Positions 29,277-39,299 of a stretch of 64,000 nt of DNA are shown in pieces. Within the stretch, counting starts at the first letter, position 1, and each line of letters begins with the position of its first letter. The notes under the pieces were generated by a model that worked only from the letters and a program-made list of their open reading frames with translations, searched no databases and was not told the origin of the DNA. The position numbers were made by a program, and so were the translations under genes. The DNA comes from Rubrivivax sp. (lineage in GTDB: Bacteria > Pseudomonadota > Gammaproteobacteria > Burkholderiales > Burkholderiaceae_C): contig JAHCKS010000003.1 of NCBI GenBank assembly GCA_026125665.1, positions 1 to 64,000 of the forward strand. Direction: 5' to 3'.

Positions 29277-29993
29277 TCAACCGGCCGGCGCCTTCAGGCG
29301 CTTGAGGAACGCGTCCGCATCTTTCGAGAAGGCCGGGGCCGAGCGCTGAATGAATGCGAGCGCGTAGTCGAGAGTCACGTCGCCGGCGGCCATCACGTAG
29401 CCGTCGGCCGGTATGCACAGCCCGTTGGCGCACGGCGCTGCGGTGGCTCCATCGTGCACGAGCACGAACGAGGGCGTCTGCGTGATCGCGTAGCGGTCGA
29501 AGGCCTGCGGGTCGATCTGCACCGCCACGCGCCGGCTGCCGATCAGCTGCTGCACGCGCGCGACGGTGCGCACCAGCGACGCATCGACGAGCCCGCGCAA
29601 CACCAGCGATGCGCGGGCGCGTTCGGCCTGGTCGAGCAGGCGCGAGAGCGCGGCCTCCGGCATCGCGAAGCTCACGAACACGAGCAGGGCCGGGCCCGAT
29701 TGGGTCTTCGGCATCCGAGCCCCTTCGCCGTTCCCGAAACCCCGTGCCAAGGCCTCCAGATCGATCGGCGCTCGGCTGGCCGGCTGAGGCAGCGCGTCGA
29801 TCCTTGGCGCTGATGGCGCCGGGGCTTGCCGAAGCTCGGCATCGGTCGGCGCGCGGTGTCGCTCGCGAGCACGTTGGATGTCCGCCTCCGTCACCGTGGG
29901 CTGGGCGCGCCTGGCCCGCTCGATGTCGGCGTCGGTGATCGTCGGGGTTTGCGCCTGCGCGAACGGCAAGCCAACGAGCGATGCGATGAACAC
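29277..29993 (-). CDS. trbC: F-type conjugal transfer protein TrbC
   Basis: A 238-residue periplasmic protein of the F-type TrbC family, which partners TraW in the assembly complex. The conserved domain runs from LLVFVSFAMPEAALSRLLDQA through LVLRGLVDASLVRTVARVQQL to AVQIDPQAFDRYAITQTPSFVL, which is the thioredoxin-like TrbC core. The N-terminal part holds repeated TEADIQRARE/TDADIERARR units. The start is uncertain; GTG 29993 gives a short signal-like FIASLVGLPFAQAQ. Confidence 0.88.
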   Translation of the reverse strand: MFIASLVGLPFAQAQTPTITDADIERARRAQPTVTEADIQRARERHRAPTDAELRQAPAPSAPRIDALPQPASRAPIDLEALARGFGNGEGARMPKTQSGPALLVFVSFAMPEAALSRLLDQAERARASLVLRGLVDASLVRTVARVQQLIGSRRVAVQIDPQAFDRYAITQTPSFVLVHDGATAAPCANGLCIPADGYVMAAGDVTLDYALAFIQRSAPAFSKDADAFLKRLKAPAG

Positions 29994-30009
29994 GCCCGCG
30001 CGAAGTCGT

Positions 30010-31062
30010 TCAGTACCCCACACAGCAGTTCCTTTTCCTGAACAACATGAAGGCGAAGTCTTCGCCGCGAACCGGGTACTCCTTGCCCGCACCCCAGACG
30101 ATGGTCGAGCGGCCGAAGGGCTGGCAGCAGCGGCCGCCGTCCTTCGCGGTGTTGGGCACCGGGTAGGTGAGCTGGGTCTTGTAGGCGGTCTTGTCCATCG
30201 CCGGCATGAAGTACGGCCCGCACAGACCCGCCTGCCCGTGCCAGCCCCAGGCCAGCAGCTCGCGATGCATCTTGGCGGTCAGGCGCTGCGCCAGCAGCGC
30301 CGCAGTGCGCACACCTCCCATGTGGTACGGCACGCGGCCGTTCATCGGGTACAGCCCGCCCTGGCAGCCCGCGCACCAGAACATCTCGGGAAACCCGAAG
30401 CCCACCGTGGCGGCCACGCAGTCCGCGGCGCACGCGGCTACCGCGACAGGGTTGGCGAAGAGCACCGCCTCCGGGTTGAGGATCAGCGTCAGTTCGTCGT
30501 CACCCCACAGCGGATCGACCTCGGTCATGTAGGCGAGGTCGAAGGACCCGCGCTCCAGGCAGGGGAAATCGGTCACGACCTCGAGCCAGTACAGCACCGG
30601 GTTCACGTAGAAGTGCGCCTGGTAGAAGCTGCCGCCGTCACCATCGCCCTCGGAGCGGGTGAAGCGGGCGGCCGACGGCGCGGCGATGCCGGGATCGAGA
30701 TCGACGCCGCCGAGCGACGTCAGGCAAAAGGGCTTCCTCACGACCTCGACGTGTCGCGCAGGCTCCCAAAAGCCGATCGACAGCCCGATCGTCGGGTTGA
30801 CACCGCAGGTGCAGACCGGGCTCGACGGGTTCGGGATGTCTTCCTGACCGTCGAAGTTCGCGACAGTGGCGCTGCCGATGCTGATCGGCAGGATGCAGGA
30901 CCAGCAGATGTCGGTGATCGGGTTCGGAAAGCGGCCGGTGCAGGTGACGCTGTCGGCGGCATGAGCCTGGCTCATCAGGCCGGGCACGGCCACCAGTGCC
31001 GCTGCGAACGCAGCCAACAGCAGTGCCCTGACGCGGACGAGGAGTGCAGCAACAGGTCTCAT
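30010..31062 (-). CDS. traU: Conjugal transfer protein TraU
   Basis: A 350-residue periplasmic protein essential for F-type DNA transfer. It has an N-terminal signal region (ALLLAAFAAALVAVPGLMSQAHA), then the family's CTGRFPNPITDICWSCILPISIGS with its paired cysteines, NPVLYWLEVVTDFPC, MFWCAGCQGGLYPM and KEYPVRGEDFAFMLFRKRNCC near the end. Length and cysteine pattern match F TraU (330). Its start overlaps the traW stop (ATGA). Confidence 0.94.
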   Translation of the reverse strand: MRPVAALLVRVRALLLAAFAAALVAVPGLMSQAHAADSVTCTGRFPNPITDICWSCILPISIGSATVANFDGQEDIPNPSSPVCTCGVNPTIGLSIGFWEPARHVEVVRKPFCLTSLGGVDLDPGIAAPSAARFTRSEGDGDGGSFYQAHFYVNPVLYWLEVVTDFPCLERGSFDLAYMTEVDPLWGDDELTLILNPEAVLFANPVAVAACAADCVAATVGFGFPEMFWCAGCQGGLYPMNGRVPYHMGGVRTAALLAQRLTAKMHRELLAWGWHGQAGLCGPYFMPAMDKTAYKTQLTYPVPNTAKDGGRCCQPFGRSTIVWGAGKEYPVRGEDFAFMLFRKRNCCVGY

Positions 31063-31688
31063 CGCAGACTCAGCTCGTCGATGCGCAGGCGAGCGCCTTC
31101 CTGCGATACCAACGCCGGAACCTGCCGGATGCCCAGGCGTCGGGTCAGTGCGCCCTGCTGGTCGTAGTACACCGGCACGCGCCAGGCCCGCATCAGGTCG
31201 AGGTACGAGCCGCCAGTGAGGATCGGCTTGACGGGCGTGGTGGCTGCTGTCGAAGCCATCAGCTCGCCGGCTCGTCGCACCTGCTTCGGGTCTCGTGCAT
31301 CGAAGAACAGCAGCTTGCGCGTGAGCGAGACCACCTCGAGCGGGTTCTTGCGCGTGCCGGCCGCGAACAGCAGGCGCCCCTGCGCATCGACGACGTTGCG
31401 GTCGAGCGTGAAGCTTGGGTCCACGTAGAAAGTTCGCGCAGCCTCCGTGGTGCGCAAGCCTTCGACGGGCGCCGGTTGGCGCACCGACTCGACACCGCGT
31501 GCACGGGCTTCGTCGATGAGGCGCTGCAACTCACCAGTGCGCTCCTTCTCGCGCAGGCGCCGCTCGATTTCGGTCAGCAGGTGCGGCTCGGCGATGCCGT
31601 AGGTCGGACCGATGGTGCCGAGGTTGACCGCACGGGCGCTCGGCGCAGCAAGACACGCCGGAGAAGCGATCAGGACGCGGCGCTTCAC
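31059..31688 (-). CDS. traW: Conjugal transfer pilus assembly protein TraW
   Basis: A 209-residue periplasmic protein. After a short signal (VLIASPACLAAPSARA) come the TraW marks NLGTIGPTYGIAEPHLL and the C-terminal thioredoxin-like strand PALVSQEGARLRIDEL. It acts with TrbC in pilus assembly. The GTG start overlaps the preceding stop (GTGA), which decides it over the ATG of the longer frame. Confidence 0.9.
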   Translation of the reverse strand: MKRRVLIASPACLAAPSARAVNLGTIGPTYGIAEPHLLTEIERRLREKERTGELQRLIDEARARGVESVRQPAPVEGLRTTEAARTFYVDPSFTLDRNVVDAQGRLLFAAGTRKNPLEVVSLTRKLLFFDARDPKQVRRAGELMASTAATTPVKPILTGGSYLDLMRAWRVPVYYDQQGALTRRLGIRQVPALVSQEGARLRIDELSLR

Positions 31689-32014
31689 GGCTGCCTCCTG
31701 CAATCGACGCGCCGGGCCAGGTCGGCAACGCCGTTCGCATCGCGCAACTCGCTGGCCCGGATCATGCCCATCAGCACCGGATCACCGCTGCCTTCGGACA
31801 TCGCACGCCGCAGCGCGGCGGAGGTGAGCGGGCGACGGCAGCGCTGCTGAAAAGCCTGCGCATAGGCTTCGGCCCCGGCGCGCGCTGCTGGCGCGATCTG
31901 CTCGAGCAGCGCGAGGTAGTCGCCCATCGGAATCTCGGAAGTCGGCGATGACGCCGGCTGGGCCTGCGCAAGCCCGCACAACAGGATGAGAAGCGAAGCT
32001 CGGGAGAGAACCAT
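31685..32014 (-). CDS. Small exported protein between the S26 peptidase and traW
   Basis: A 109-residue protein with a clear signal peptide (LSRASLLILLCGLAQAQPA) and two cysteines (QRCRRPLT, RVDCRRQP). No family recognised. It lies 11 bp after the signal-peptidase-like gene and its stop overlaps the traW start, so it belongs to the transfer operon. A periplasmic role in pilus assembly is a contextual guess. Confidence 0.6.
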   Translation of the reverse strand: MVLSRASLLILLCGLAQAQPASSPTSEIPMGDYLALLEQIAPAARAGAEAYAQAFQQRCRRPLTSAALRRAMSEGSGDPVLMGMIRASELRDANGVADLARRVDCRRQP

Positions 32015-32025
32015 CGTGGCCTCCG

Positions 32026-32589
32026 TCAGAACAAGGGCACCACGGTGCCCAGCACCTGGTCGGCACGCACCAACCCGCTCGCGCGGTAGCGCGAATCGAA
32101 CGAGTCGGGGCTGGTCCCTTGCACGTAGTAGTGCCCTGCCGGAATGACGACCTCGGCGATCGGCTCGAGCGGCTGCCGATTGAAGGCGTGCGTTTTCGCG
32201 ATGCCGACCACCTCGCCGTTGACGAAGACGACGCGCTCGCTCACGGTCACCCGGTCGCCGGGCAGACCACGCACGATCTTGAAGAACGGTTGCCCGCGCA
32301 GTCCGCGAAACGCCGCCTGCGCCTCGCCGTCAAAGGCGAAGACGATGTAGTCACCGCGCCGGAGATCGTTCGCTCGATCACCCAAGCCGAATTGCAGCAA
32401 CGCCACGTGGCACGGCAGGCTGCCGGTCCAGTTGAAGAGCACCGGCACACGTGGCGTCGGGTCGGCGAAGAGCCGCAGGTAGGCGATGGCCCAGATGCCG
32501 AAGACCGGGAGGAACAGGTACCAGCGCCTGCGCATGTCGGCAAACAGCAGCACCAACGCACGGACCGGCCGTGACTCGCGCAGCGTCAT
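32026..32589 (-). CDS. S26-family conjugative signal peptidase (TrhF/RP4 TraF-like)
   Basis: A 187-residue membrane protease of the S26 family, which matures pilin or related proteins. One membrane helix (WYLFLPVFGIWAIAYLRLF) is followed by the nucleophile region FNWTGSLPCHVALL with its serine, and FFKIVRGLPGD with the general-base lysine and the signature GLPGD. The last block, YYVQGTSPDSFDSRYRASGLV, is the typical substrate-pocket strand. The start overlaps the trbI stop (ATGA). In F a pilin is cleaved by host LepB; here a dedicated enzyme is available, as in Trh systems. Confidence 0.87.
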   Translation of the reverse strand: MTLRESRPVRALVLLFADMRRRWYLFLPVFGIWAIAYLRLFADPTPRVPVLFNWTGSLPCHVALLQFGLGDRANDLRRGDYIVFAFDGEAQAAFRGLRGQPFFKIVRGLPGDRVTVSERVVFVNGEVVGIAKTHAFNRQPLEPIAEVVIPAGHYYVQGTSPDSFDSRYRASGLVRADQVLGTVVPLF

Positions 32590-32978
32590 GGGGCTTCTCC
32601 CTTCAGCGTCGCTGGGCGATCCGGGCGCTCCTCCACCTTCTGCTTGAGGTGAGCCGTCAGATCGAACGTGCGCGGCGTTGCCCCGGCAACAGCGCTTTTC
32701 AGCACCACCAGGCAACCGCAGTCGCGCGGCAGTTCATCCAGCGCCGCAGGCAGCCGTTGCGCGAAGCGGCGCGCCAGGGCCATCGCCCTCTGCCGATCCT
32801 CATCGGAGCTGGCCTTGGTGAGGATCAGCGTGAACTCGGCTTCCTTCTGTCGGTAGACCTCGCCGACATCGACGATGCCCACGCGCAATGCCGGGCGCAC
32901 GACCCAGTGGTCGTATGCGGCGAGCGATGCCGCCGCGATCAGCATGCTCACGGCGCCGTGGAGCACGAGGGCATTCAT
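32586..32978 (-). CDS. trbI: F-type conjugal transfer protein TrbI
   Basis: A 130-residue bitopic inner-membrane protein, with a membrane helix at residues 9-24 (AVSMLIAAASLAAYDH) followed by RVGIVDVGEVYRQKEAEFTLIL and a C-terminal CGCLVVLKSAV strand. This is the pattern of F TrbI (128 residues), which influences pilus outgrowth and retraction. The start codon overlaps the traC stop and its own stop overlaps the next start. Confidence 0.82.
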   Translation of the reverse strand: MNALVLHGAVSMLIAAASLAAYDHWVVRPALRVGIVDVGEVYRQKEAEFTLILTKASSDEDRQRAMALARRFAQRLPAALDELPRDCGCLVVLKSAVAGATPRTFDLTAHLKQKVEERPDRPATLKGEAP

Positions 32979-35530
32979 ACGGCATGCCCTCGGCGCCGCA
33001 GCAGCTCGGCGATCGCGTCGTCGATGCTGTAGCCCTGCGCCCGCAGCTCGTCGATCGGCGCGTTGTCCTCGAGCTTGTTCGAGAACAAGAGGTGCGTGGC
33101 CGGGTCGAGGATGTTGCGGGCCACGCCTTCGCCCACCGGCGAAGAGATGTACAGCTCCGAGAACACGCCGGGCTCGGTGCGCAGCGAGTTCAGCAGCCGC
33201 TTCTTCGGCTCGTCCATCGACAATCGGCCCTTGCGATCGAGCATCTCGATCGATTCGGGCTTCTGCCGCAGCAGGAACACCCAGTCCGAGCAGTTGAAGG
33301 CGGCCTCCATCTGCGCCGAGCCGTAGTAATCGTCGGCACTCTGCGTCGCGGTGCCGAGCGAGCCGCCGTACTTGCGCGCGCGCCGGGCGGCTTCCTCGAC
33401 CACGGCCGCCTTCACCGGATCGTCGGCGCCGATGTCGCCGAGCTGCTGCTTCAACTCGTCGATGAAGAGTACCTTGCGCCGGTTGCGCGTCAGGTACATC
33501 TCGCCGGTGATCTGGTGCAGCAGCAGGATGTTGACGACGGCGTGCAGGTCCGGGCGGCGCTTGAGCTCCTCGTTCTCGACGACGATGAAGTCGTTCGAGA
33601 AGTCGACGCTGTTGCGGCCCTCGAAGAAGCGCTCGTACTGGCCACCGCTGGCGTACGGGTTCAGCATCACCGCCAGGTCGCGGATGCGCGGGTCGTCGCG
33701 CACGCCGAGTTCTTCGATCGTTCCGGTCTTGAAAGCGTCGCGCAGCGCGGTGACCGTCAGCTCGTTGCCGTACTGGCGGAACAAGCGCAGCACCATCGCC
33801 GAGATGGCCTTGTACTGAACCTCGTCCAGCGGGCGCGACATCGAGGCCATCTTCGAGATGGCCGGCACCAGCATGTCGATGTCTTCCTGGATGTCGGCGA
33901 CATGCGTGAACGGGTTCAGGCAGATCGCGACATCGGGCCTGAACTCGATGTAGGTGCCGTTGGCTTTGCGGCACAGCTTCTCGAAGCTGCGGCCGAGGTC
34001 CAGCATCCAGACCCGGGCACCGATCGCGCGGTACGACCAGGCCATCTCGTTCATCAGCACCGACTTGCCGGACCCGGGCGCGCCGATGATCGCGAAGTTG
34101 TAGTTGCCCAGGTCGTTGTCGAACAGGTCCAGCGTCATCAGCTGGCCGCGCCTGCCGCCGAAGACCAGTGCCGGCGTTCGTGTACCGCGCCACTCGCCGA
34201 TCAAGGGCGCGAGGTGGATCGCATTGGCCATCGTCTTGCGCGAGACGCGGCGCATCTTGGCCAGGTCGCGGTGGAAACGCTCCGACAGCGTCATCGGCAG
34301 GCTTGCGAGCAGCGCCTGGCGGTGCATGTAGGTATCGGCGTTGAGCTGGAAGCCCCGGCCGCGCCAGATCGCGTTGGCGGTCTCGTGCGCTGAGACCGCG
34401 AGCCCCGGCGGCGAGAAGATCGCGAGCTGGTGGTACAGGCTCACCAGACTGCCGCCGGTGTCGATCGCGTCGGCCGCTGCAGTCCAGTCCTGCAGCTTCT
34501 TGCCCACATCGGGCATCACGTCGGCCATCTTGCTCTTGGCGTTCTGCGTGGCGCGAACGTGGTTGGCCGTGACGACCGAGCGCGTGACGTTGGGGTCGAG
34601 CACGTGCGCGCCCATCGTCAGCAGGAAGGGCGCGGTGTACTGCAGCGCCGGCTGCATCAGGTCGCCGATCAGCGAGCCCATCTGCCAGAGCGCGAAGTGC
34701 TCCGGGAAGCTCTTGATCGAGTAGAAGCGCGCTTCGAGGATGTCGGCCGAGCTCTCCTTCCACAGCCGCAGGCCGCCGGGGACGACGTCCTGGATGGTGT
34801 CGAAGTCGACGATCTGGTCGCGGATCTCGCGGCCATCGTCGTAATGCAGGTTCGGCGCATCCGTCTGCGAGATGCGGTCGGGGTTGGTGAACAGCGCGCA
34901 CCAGTTGATCAGCGCAGCGCAATCGCAGACCTGGTTCGGCAGCAGCGCCGAGCGCAGCGTCGAGGACATCGACTCGCGCAGCATCAGCACCTGGTCGCGA
35001 CGCGTCAGGTTGTCGGCGTCGCCCGGCGAGGTGACGCTGAGCATGAGCCGGAAGTCCCGCAGCGTGTAGTGGAACCCCGTCGTCAGCGACTGCTGCGCGC
35101 CGGCCAGGAGGTGGCCGACCCGCTGCCGCCCGAGGCGGCGGAACAGGTTGTCGTTGCGAGCCGGCCGGCCCCAGTGGTGCGCCTTGTCGGCTTGGTCCAC
35201 ATCCTCGACCCGCAGATTGGCATAGCGGCGCAACTGCTCGCGGATATGGGGCGAGCCGAACAGGTGGAACTGGATGCCGGTGCCCGCCGGGCAATTGGCG
35301 TAAAGCGACACCAGCACCTCGGCCATGCGTTCGTCGGCGCCGGACTGGGGCATCAGCTCGAGCAGGAAGCCGAGGCTGTCGCGGTTGACGAAGAGCTGCT
35401 CGGCCGGCAGGTAGGCGGAGTACGGCAACCAGGAGGCAAACTGCTCGGCGGGCGAGTCCGGCGTCTGGACGAGTCCGAAGAGGGCGGGCCGCGAGCGAGG
35501 CGGCGTGCTGGAGGCGGGCAACGGTGTCAT
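32975..35530 (-). CDS. traC: Type IV secretion ATPase TraC (VirB4-like)
   Basis: An 851-residue cytoplasmic ATPase that powers F-type pilus assembly. The N-terminal TraC_F region (PYSAYLPAEQLFVNRDSLGF) precedes a P-loop domain with Walker A IIGAPGSGKSVLMNE near residue 483 and Walker B KVLFIDELKQQ near 680. HxxR-type DPRIRDLAVMLNPYASGGQY and GTATQSADDYYGS are further VirB4 landmarks. The length is close to F TraC (875). The start was set at MTPLPASS, 11 bp after traV; the longer frame overlaps traV. Confidence 0.94.
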   Translation of the reverse strand: MTPLPASSTPPRSRPALFGLVQTPDSPAEQFASWLPYSAYLPAEQLFVNRDSLGFLLELMPQSGADERMAEVLVSLYANCPAGTGIQFHLFGSPHIREQLRRYANLRVEDVDQADKAHHWGRPARNDNLFRRLGRQRVGHLLAGAQQSLTTGFHYTLRDFRLMLSVTSPGDADNLTRRDQVLMLRESMSSTLRSALLPNQVCDCAALINWCALFTNPDRISQTDAPNLHYDDGREIRDQIVDFDTIQDVVPGGLRLWKESSADILEARFYSIKSFPEHFALWQMGSLIGDLMQPALQYTAPFLLTMGAHVLDPNVTRSVVTANHVRATQNAKSKMADVMPDVGKKLQDWTAAADAIDTGGSLVSLYHQLAIFSPPGLAVSAHETANAIWRGRGFQLNADTYMHRQALLASLPMTLSERFHRDLAKMRRVSRKTMANAIHLAPLIGEWRGTRTPALVFGGRRGQLMTLDLFDNDLGNYNFAIIGAPGSGKSVLMNEMAWSYRAIGARVWMLDLGRSFEKLCRKANGTYIEFRPDVAICLNPFTHVADIQEDIDMLVPAISKMASMSRPLDEVQYKAISAMVLRLFRQYGNELTVTALRDAFKTGTIEELGVRDDPRIRDLAVMLNPYASGGQYERFFEGRNSVDFSNDFIVVENEELKRRPDLHAVVNILLLHQITGEMYLTRNRRKVLFIDELKQQLGDIGADDPVKAAVVEEAARRARKYGGSLGTATQSADDYYGSAQMEAAFNCSDWVFLLRQKPESIEMLDRKGRLSMDEPKKRLLNSLRTEPGVFSELYISSPVGEGVARNILDPATHLLFSNKLEDNAPIDELRAQGYSIDDAIAELLRRRGHAV

Positions 35531-35541
35531 TGCGTGCCCCT

Positions 35542-36204
35542 CTATTCGTTGCTGTCGTCGTGGTCGTCGCTGTGGTCGCGCGGCGTTGGGACACGCGGGT
35601 CTGCGGGGCGGACGTCGCCTTCGCCTTGCCTCGGTGCAGACGGAACCAGCGGCATGGGAGTGCCGGGTCGCGGTACGGGCCGCAGTGCGTTCGCGCCGGT
35701 TGTCGTGTCGCCAGCGCCACTGGCGCGGGGCGGCGGCTTGAGCGGCGCGTACGTCTCGCGGATCTGGCGTTGCACGTGCTCGACTTGCCACCGCCCCGGG
35801 TCGATCTGCACGTAGACGTAGCCCTGGTCGTACAGATCGTTGTCGGCGTCCTCCCACGGCTTGAACCACAGGCGAAGCACCCGTGGCGCCGAGCGCAATG
35901 CGACCGGTGCCGGCGGCAGGCCGACGGCCGCGGGCGGGATGGCGCTGCTGCCGAGACGCGGGGCGAGTTTCTGCGGGTCCGTCATCCATTCGGGGCGGAC
36001 GACGCTCGGCTTGTTGATCGCGCGTCCCTGCTGACTCGGCAGGTTGTTCTGCACCGCGTTGGCATAGGTGCCGGATACCGAGTCGCAGGCCACGCCCTCG
36101 GGAGCCTTGCAGGCGTAGCTCGAGCTGCCGCTGAGCCCGGACATGCTGGAACACCCGGCCTGCAGCAACGCCAGCAGCACCGTGGTAGCAGCGAAGCGAT
36201 TCAT
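35542..36204 (-). CDS. traV: Conjugal transfer outer-membrane lipoprotein TraV
   Basis: A 220-residue lipoprotein of the outer-membrane core complex (VirB7 counterpart). The lipobox is LLQAGCSS and the family motif is [21 protein letters not shown], with two conserved cysteines. The C-terminal part is proline-rich and includes [19 protein letters not shown]. It lies between dsbC-like and traC genes with a 4-bp overlap to the former. Confidence 0.9.
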   Translation of the reverse strand: MNRFAATTVLLALLQAGCSSMSGLSGSSSYACKAPEGVACDSVSGTYANAVQNNLPSQQGRAINKPSVVRPEWMTDPQKLAPRLGSSAIPPAAVGLPPAPVALRSAPRVLRLWFKPWEDADNDLYDQGYVYVQIDPGRWQVEHVQRQIRETYAPLKPPPRASGAGDTTTGANALRPVPRPGTPMPLVPSAPRQGEGDVRPADPRVPTPRDHSDDHDDSNE

Positions 36205-37022
36205 GGCCGCACCTCCGCCGACACAGCGGATTGCTTCAGGCGTGCATCGAGCACCGCATGACCGACGTAGCCATCGGTGCGACCGCCATCGGCCCAGAAG
36301 AGCGTCGGCGTGCCCTGCACGCCAAGCTGCCTGGCGAGCGCCAGGTTGCGCTCGATCGGGTGATCGCACGCCTGGGTGCCGAGCAGCGAGCTGTCGCCTT
36401 GCAACATGTAGCGTTGCCACGCCTGTGCCCGGTCGGCCGAACACCAGAGTGCGATCGGCGTCGCGGCGCCCTGGAACGGCACGAGGAAGGTGTAGATCGT
36501 GACGTCGTCCAGGCGGGCCAGTTCGGGCTCGAGTTGCCGGCAGTAGCCGCAGCCGGGATCGCTGAAGACGGCGAACTTGCGCTGGCCGTTGCCGTGCACG
36601 GTCTTGATGGCGTCGGACAGCGGCAGCTGCGCGAAGTCCACCTTCTCCGGCTCGGTGTTCACAACCGAGCGCGCCGACTGAGGGTTCGGCATCGCTGCGG
36701 CCAGCTTGGGTCCGGTCAGGTCGCGCATGGTCTGCGTGTCGAAGACGCGCCCGAACACGAAGTAGCGCGGGCTCTTCGCCGAGACGAAGGCGACGTTGCC
36801 GTTCATCCAGACTTCGTAGAGACCTTCGACCGGGGAGCGCTGAACCTGCGTGAAGGTGGTACCGGGATGCGCCTTGCGAAGGCGCTGGAGCAACCTGGTT
36901 TCATCCGGACTTGCTGCATTCGCGTGGGGCGTGACCAGAAGAGTCGCGGCCAGGCTGCCGACAAGCAGCAGGGCTCGCATCGCCCGGCGCGCAAGGCGCA
37001 GCGCTTCAGTAGTTGCCGTCAT
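36201..37022 (-). CDS. dsbC: DsbC-family thiol:disulfide isomerase of the transfer operon
   Basis: A 273-residue periplasmic disulfide isomerase. It has a signal peptide ([19 protein letters not shown]), a DsbC/G-type dimerisation region ([20 protein letters not shown]), and a thioredoxin domain with active site [16 protein letters not shown]. The cis-proline loop is QGTPTLFW. The operon encodes several cysteine-rich exported proteins (TraN, TraU, TraH, TraV), the likely clients. Its start overlaps the traB 3' end by 17 bp. Confidence 0.9.
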   Translation of the reverse strand: MTATTEALRLARRAMRALLLVGSLAATLLVTPHANAASPDETRLLQRLRKAHPGTTFTQVQRSPVEGLYEVWMNGNVAFVSAKSPRYFVFGRVFDTQTMRDLTGPKLAAAMPNPQSARSVVNTEPEKVDFAQLPLSDAIKTVHGNGQRKFAVFSDPGCGYCRQLEPELARLDDVTIYTFLVPFQGAATPIALWCSADRAQAWQRYMLQGDSSLLGTQACDHPIERNLALARQLGVQGTPTLFWADGGRTDGYVGHAVLDARLKQSAVSAEVRP

Positions 37023-38427
37023 CGGAGTGCTCCCGTGAACCGGTTGTAGAAGGAGTTCGGAAGGGTTGGGCCGGAGCGTCGGCTGACGCCGAAGCGGTGA
37101 GCGGCACATCGATGCGCACGCCCTTCGTGATAACGACGTCGATCTCGCGGCCGGCATCGACCTCGATGACCGGGAAGGTGTTCTCGGCAAGCTTGATGTA
37201 GTAGCTGGCCAGGCGATCAAGCGCCTTGCCGACGCCGCTGCCGATGCCGGCGCGGTACGCGTCGGCGCCGCTGGCGCTGGCGATCGTTCCGAGCGCCGAC
37301 GTGCTGTACGTCGTCGAGGCCGTGGAGACGCCTTGCCCGATGCCGCTGACCACGCCGGCCAGCAGTGCGTTGGCGAGCATCTGCCCCTGCTTCGTCACCA
37401 GCCTGCCGCGCATGCCGACCTTGCCGTCCTCGCCGTAGACGCTGCCTTGGAGCTTGACCTCGAGGGTCGCTCCGTCGGACCGCACGCACGACAAGCTCTC
37501 GGTGCGCAAGTACGCGCGCTCCGAGCTGATGTCACCGTAGCCGGCCGCGATCACGAAGCACTCGCGGTACTCGCCCCGGAACCGGTTGGGGAGGACCGAG
37601 TTGTCCGACAGGCGGATCAGCACCGGGTGCGGGTTCGATTGCGCCTGACCGCCCGTCGGCGCGTCGAGCCCGCCGAGCAGCACGCCGCGGGTGAACGACA
37701 CCGGCAGGAAGGTCGAGACCGTCCGCGCCTCGCCGCTCGCCGAAGATCCTGCCGATGCCGTGTTCGGCGACGCTGCGTCAGCGGGTTGCCTGGTCGTCAC
37801 CGTGATGCGCGTGAGCGCGGGCAACACGGGAGTGGGCGGCCCCAATGGCATCGTGGGTGCCAGACCCGGAACGCCGGGTGGCATACCGCTGGTGCTGCCT
37901 CGCACCGGTGGAGGTGGCAAGGCGGCTGCCGGTGGCATCGTCGGCATCGGTACCGCGGGCTGCACGGGCGCTGGCGGTGCCGGTGCGACCGGCACTGGAG
38001 GCGGTGCTGCGGCTGCCGCTTGAACCGCCGAGGTCAGCCGCTGCTCCAGCTCAGTGAAGCGCTTCATCGTCTGCGCTTCGAAGGTCTGGCGATCCCTGTT
38101 CAGGCGCGACTGCTCCTCGCGCTCGGCTTCGTACTGGGCCAGCTTGCTGCCGGCGGTGCCGACCCATTGGTCGACAGGATTGACCTGCTGCCCCGAGGGC
38201 ATCACGCCGATGTTCGTCACCGCGCTGGGTGTACCGCTGCCACGCTTGGCGGCGATGTCCGTTGGCGTCGAGCTACCTGAAGCGAACACGAGCCACAGCA
38301 GCCCGACACCGACCGTCAGGATGCCCCCGAGCATCGCGAATTGCCGCTGTCTCGGCGACAGGCGGTCGATCACCGCGCGCGCGTTCTCACGCAGGCCGGA
38401 CAGCATCCGTTGCGAGGGCGTGCTCAT
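37006..38427 (-). CDS. traB: Conjugal transfer protein TraB (VirB10-like)
   Basis: A 473-residue cell-envelope-spanning scaffold. A cytoplasmic N-tail and membrane helix ([20 protein letters not shown], residues 30-49) lead to a coiled-coil stretch, then a proline-rich spacer (about 140-200). The TraB/VirB10 beta-barrel follows, with [32 protein letters not shown] and [17 protein letters not shown]. It links inner and outer membrane parts of the secretion channel. The start overlaps the traK stop (ATGA). Confidence 0.92.
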   Translation of the reverse strand: MSTPSQRMLSGLRENARAVIDRLSPRQRQFAMLGGILTVGVGLLWLVFASGSSTPTDIAAKRGSGTPSAVTNIGVMPSGQQVNPVDQWVGTAGSKLAQYEAEREEQSRLNRDRQTFEAQTMKRFTELEQRLTSAVQAAAAAPPPVPVAPAPPAPVQPAVPMPTMPPAAALPPPPVRGSTSGMPPGVPGLAPTMPLGPPTPVLPALTRITVTTRQPADAASPNTASAGSSASGEARTVSTFLPVSFTRGVLLGGLDAPTGGQAQSNPHPVLIRLSDNSVLPNRFRGEYRECFVIAAGYGDISSERAYLRTESLSCVRSDGATLEVKLQGSVYGEDGKVGMRGRLVTKQGQMLANALLAGVVSGIGQGVSTASTTYSTSALGTIASASGADAYRAGIGSGVGKALDRLASYYIKLAENTFPVIEVDAGREIDVVITKGVRIDVPLTASASADAPAQPFRTPSTTGSREHSDDGNY

Positions 38428-39299
38428 CGCGTGCCTCCACGACGGACCACGTAGACGCCGGTGCTTTCGCCGGGACGCAGGTTGTGGTTCTCGATCGCGA
38501 CTGCGAGCACCTGGCCGCCATCGGCGGCGTTGGGCCGATCGAACTCCTGCTCGGCCAGCACCATGATCGAGCTGCTGACGTTGGTCAGCAGGTAGCGCTC
38601 GCCGATCAGGTTGCGGCCCTCGAAACGGCGCACCAGCGAGAACTTGGCCTCGGCCCAGAGCTGGATCGGCTGATCCAGTTCATCGATGCGGACGTCGGAG
38701 GGCGTCCGGTCCGATGCCATCGCCACGAGCAGCGCCTTCAGCGCGCGAACGTGATGGGCCGATGTACCGAGCGGCGCCGAGCTGACCATTGCGCTGCCCG
38801 CAACAATCGGTGCCGTGGAAGCCCTGATCGTTCGGTCGCGGATCACGATCGTGTCGGCCGGCGTGTCGGCGCGCCGCAAGACCAGCGTGTACGTCGCGTG
38901 CGCCGACGAGACGAACAGGTTGACCGGCTTGCCGGACTCGCCGACCGGGCGGATGTAGATCTCGCCCTTGTCGCGGTCGCATTCGAGGACGACTTCCCCC
39001 GTCGGGTTGACGAGCGGCACCGGCAAGGGCGCGATGGTCGAGCCGCCTGCGAGCGGCGTGCTGTTGGCCGGCGCCGCCAACGGGCCACCGCAGTTGCTCG
39101 AGTAGATGTTGCCGAACACGTCGGTGATCGGCGCGCCTTCGATGCGGATTCGGGTGGGCTCCTTGTTCGAGACGATGGCTTCGATGGCCACGCCGTCGCG
39201 GCCATCGACGACCTGAAGTGCGTGCACCGGACCGATGAGTGAAACGGTCAGGACCGCGAGCGCTGCGAGCACAACCGCGACAGGACTATGGAGCCGCAT
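38424..39299 (-). CDS. traK: Conjugal transfer protein TraK (VirB9-like secretin)
   Basis: A 291-residue periplasmic/outer-membrane protein with a signal peptide (VVLAALAVLTVSLIGPVHA), the TraK opening VVDGRDGVAIEAIVSNKEPTRI-like (residues 31 on) and DVFGNIYSSNC. The C-terminal half ends in NHNLRPGESTGVYVVRRG. TraK forms the outer-membrane core with TraV and TraB. It overlaps traE by 14 bp. Confidence 0.91.
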   Translation of the reverse strand: MRLHSPVAVVLAALAVLTVSLIGPVHALQVVDGRDGVAIEAIVSNKEPTRIRIEGAPITDVFGNIYSSNCGGPLAAPANSTPLAGGSTIAPLPVPLVNPTGEVVLECDRDKGEIYIRPVGESGKPVNLFVSSAHATYTLVLRRADTPADTIVIRDRTIRASTAPIVAGSAMVSSAPLGTSAHHVRALKALLVAMASDRTPSDVRIDELDQPIQLWAEAKFSLVRRFEGRNLIGERYLLTNVSSSIMVLAEQEFDRPNAADGGQVLAVAIENHNLRPGESTGVYVVRRGGTR

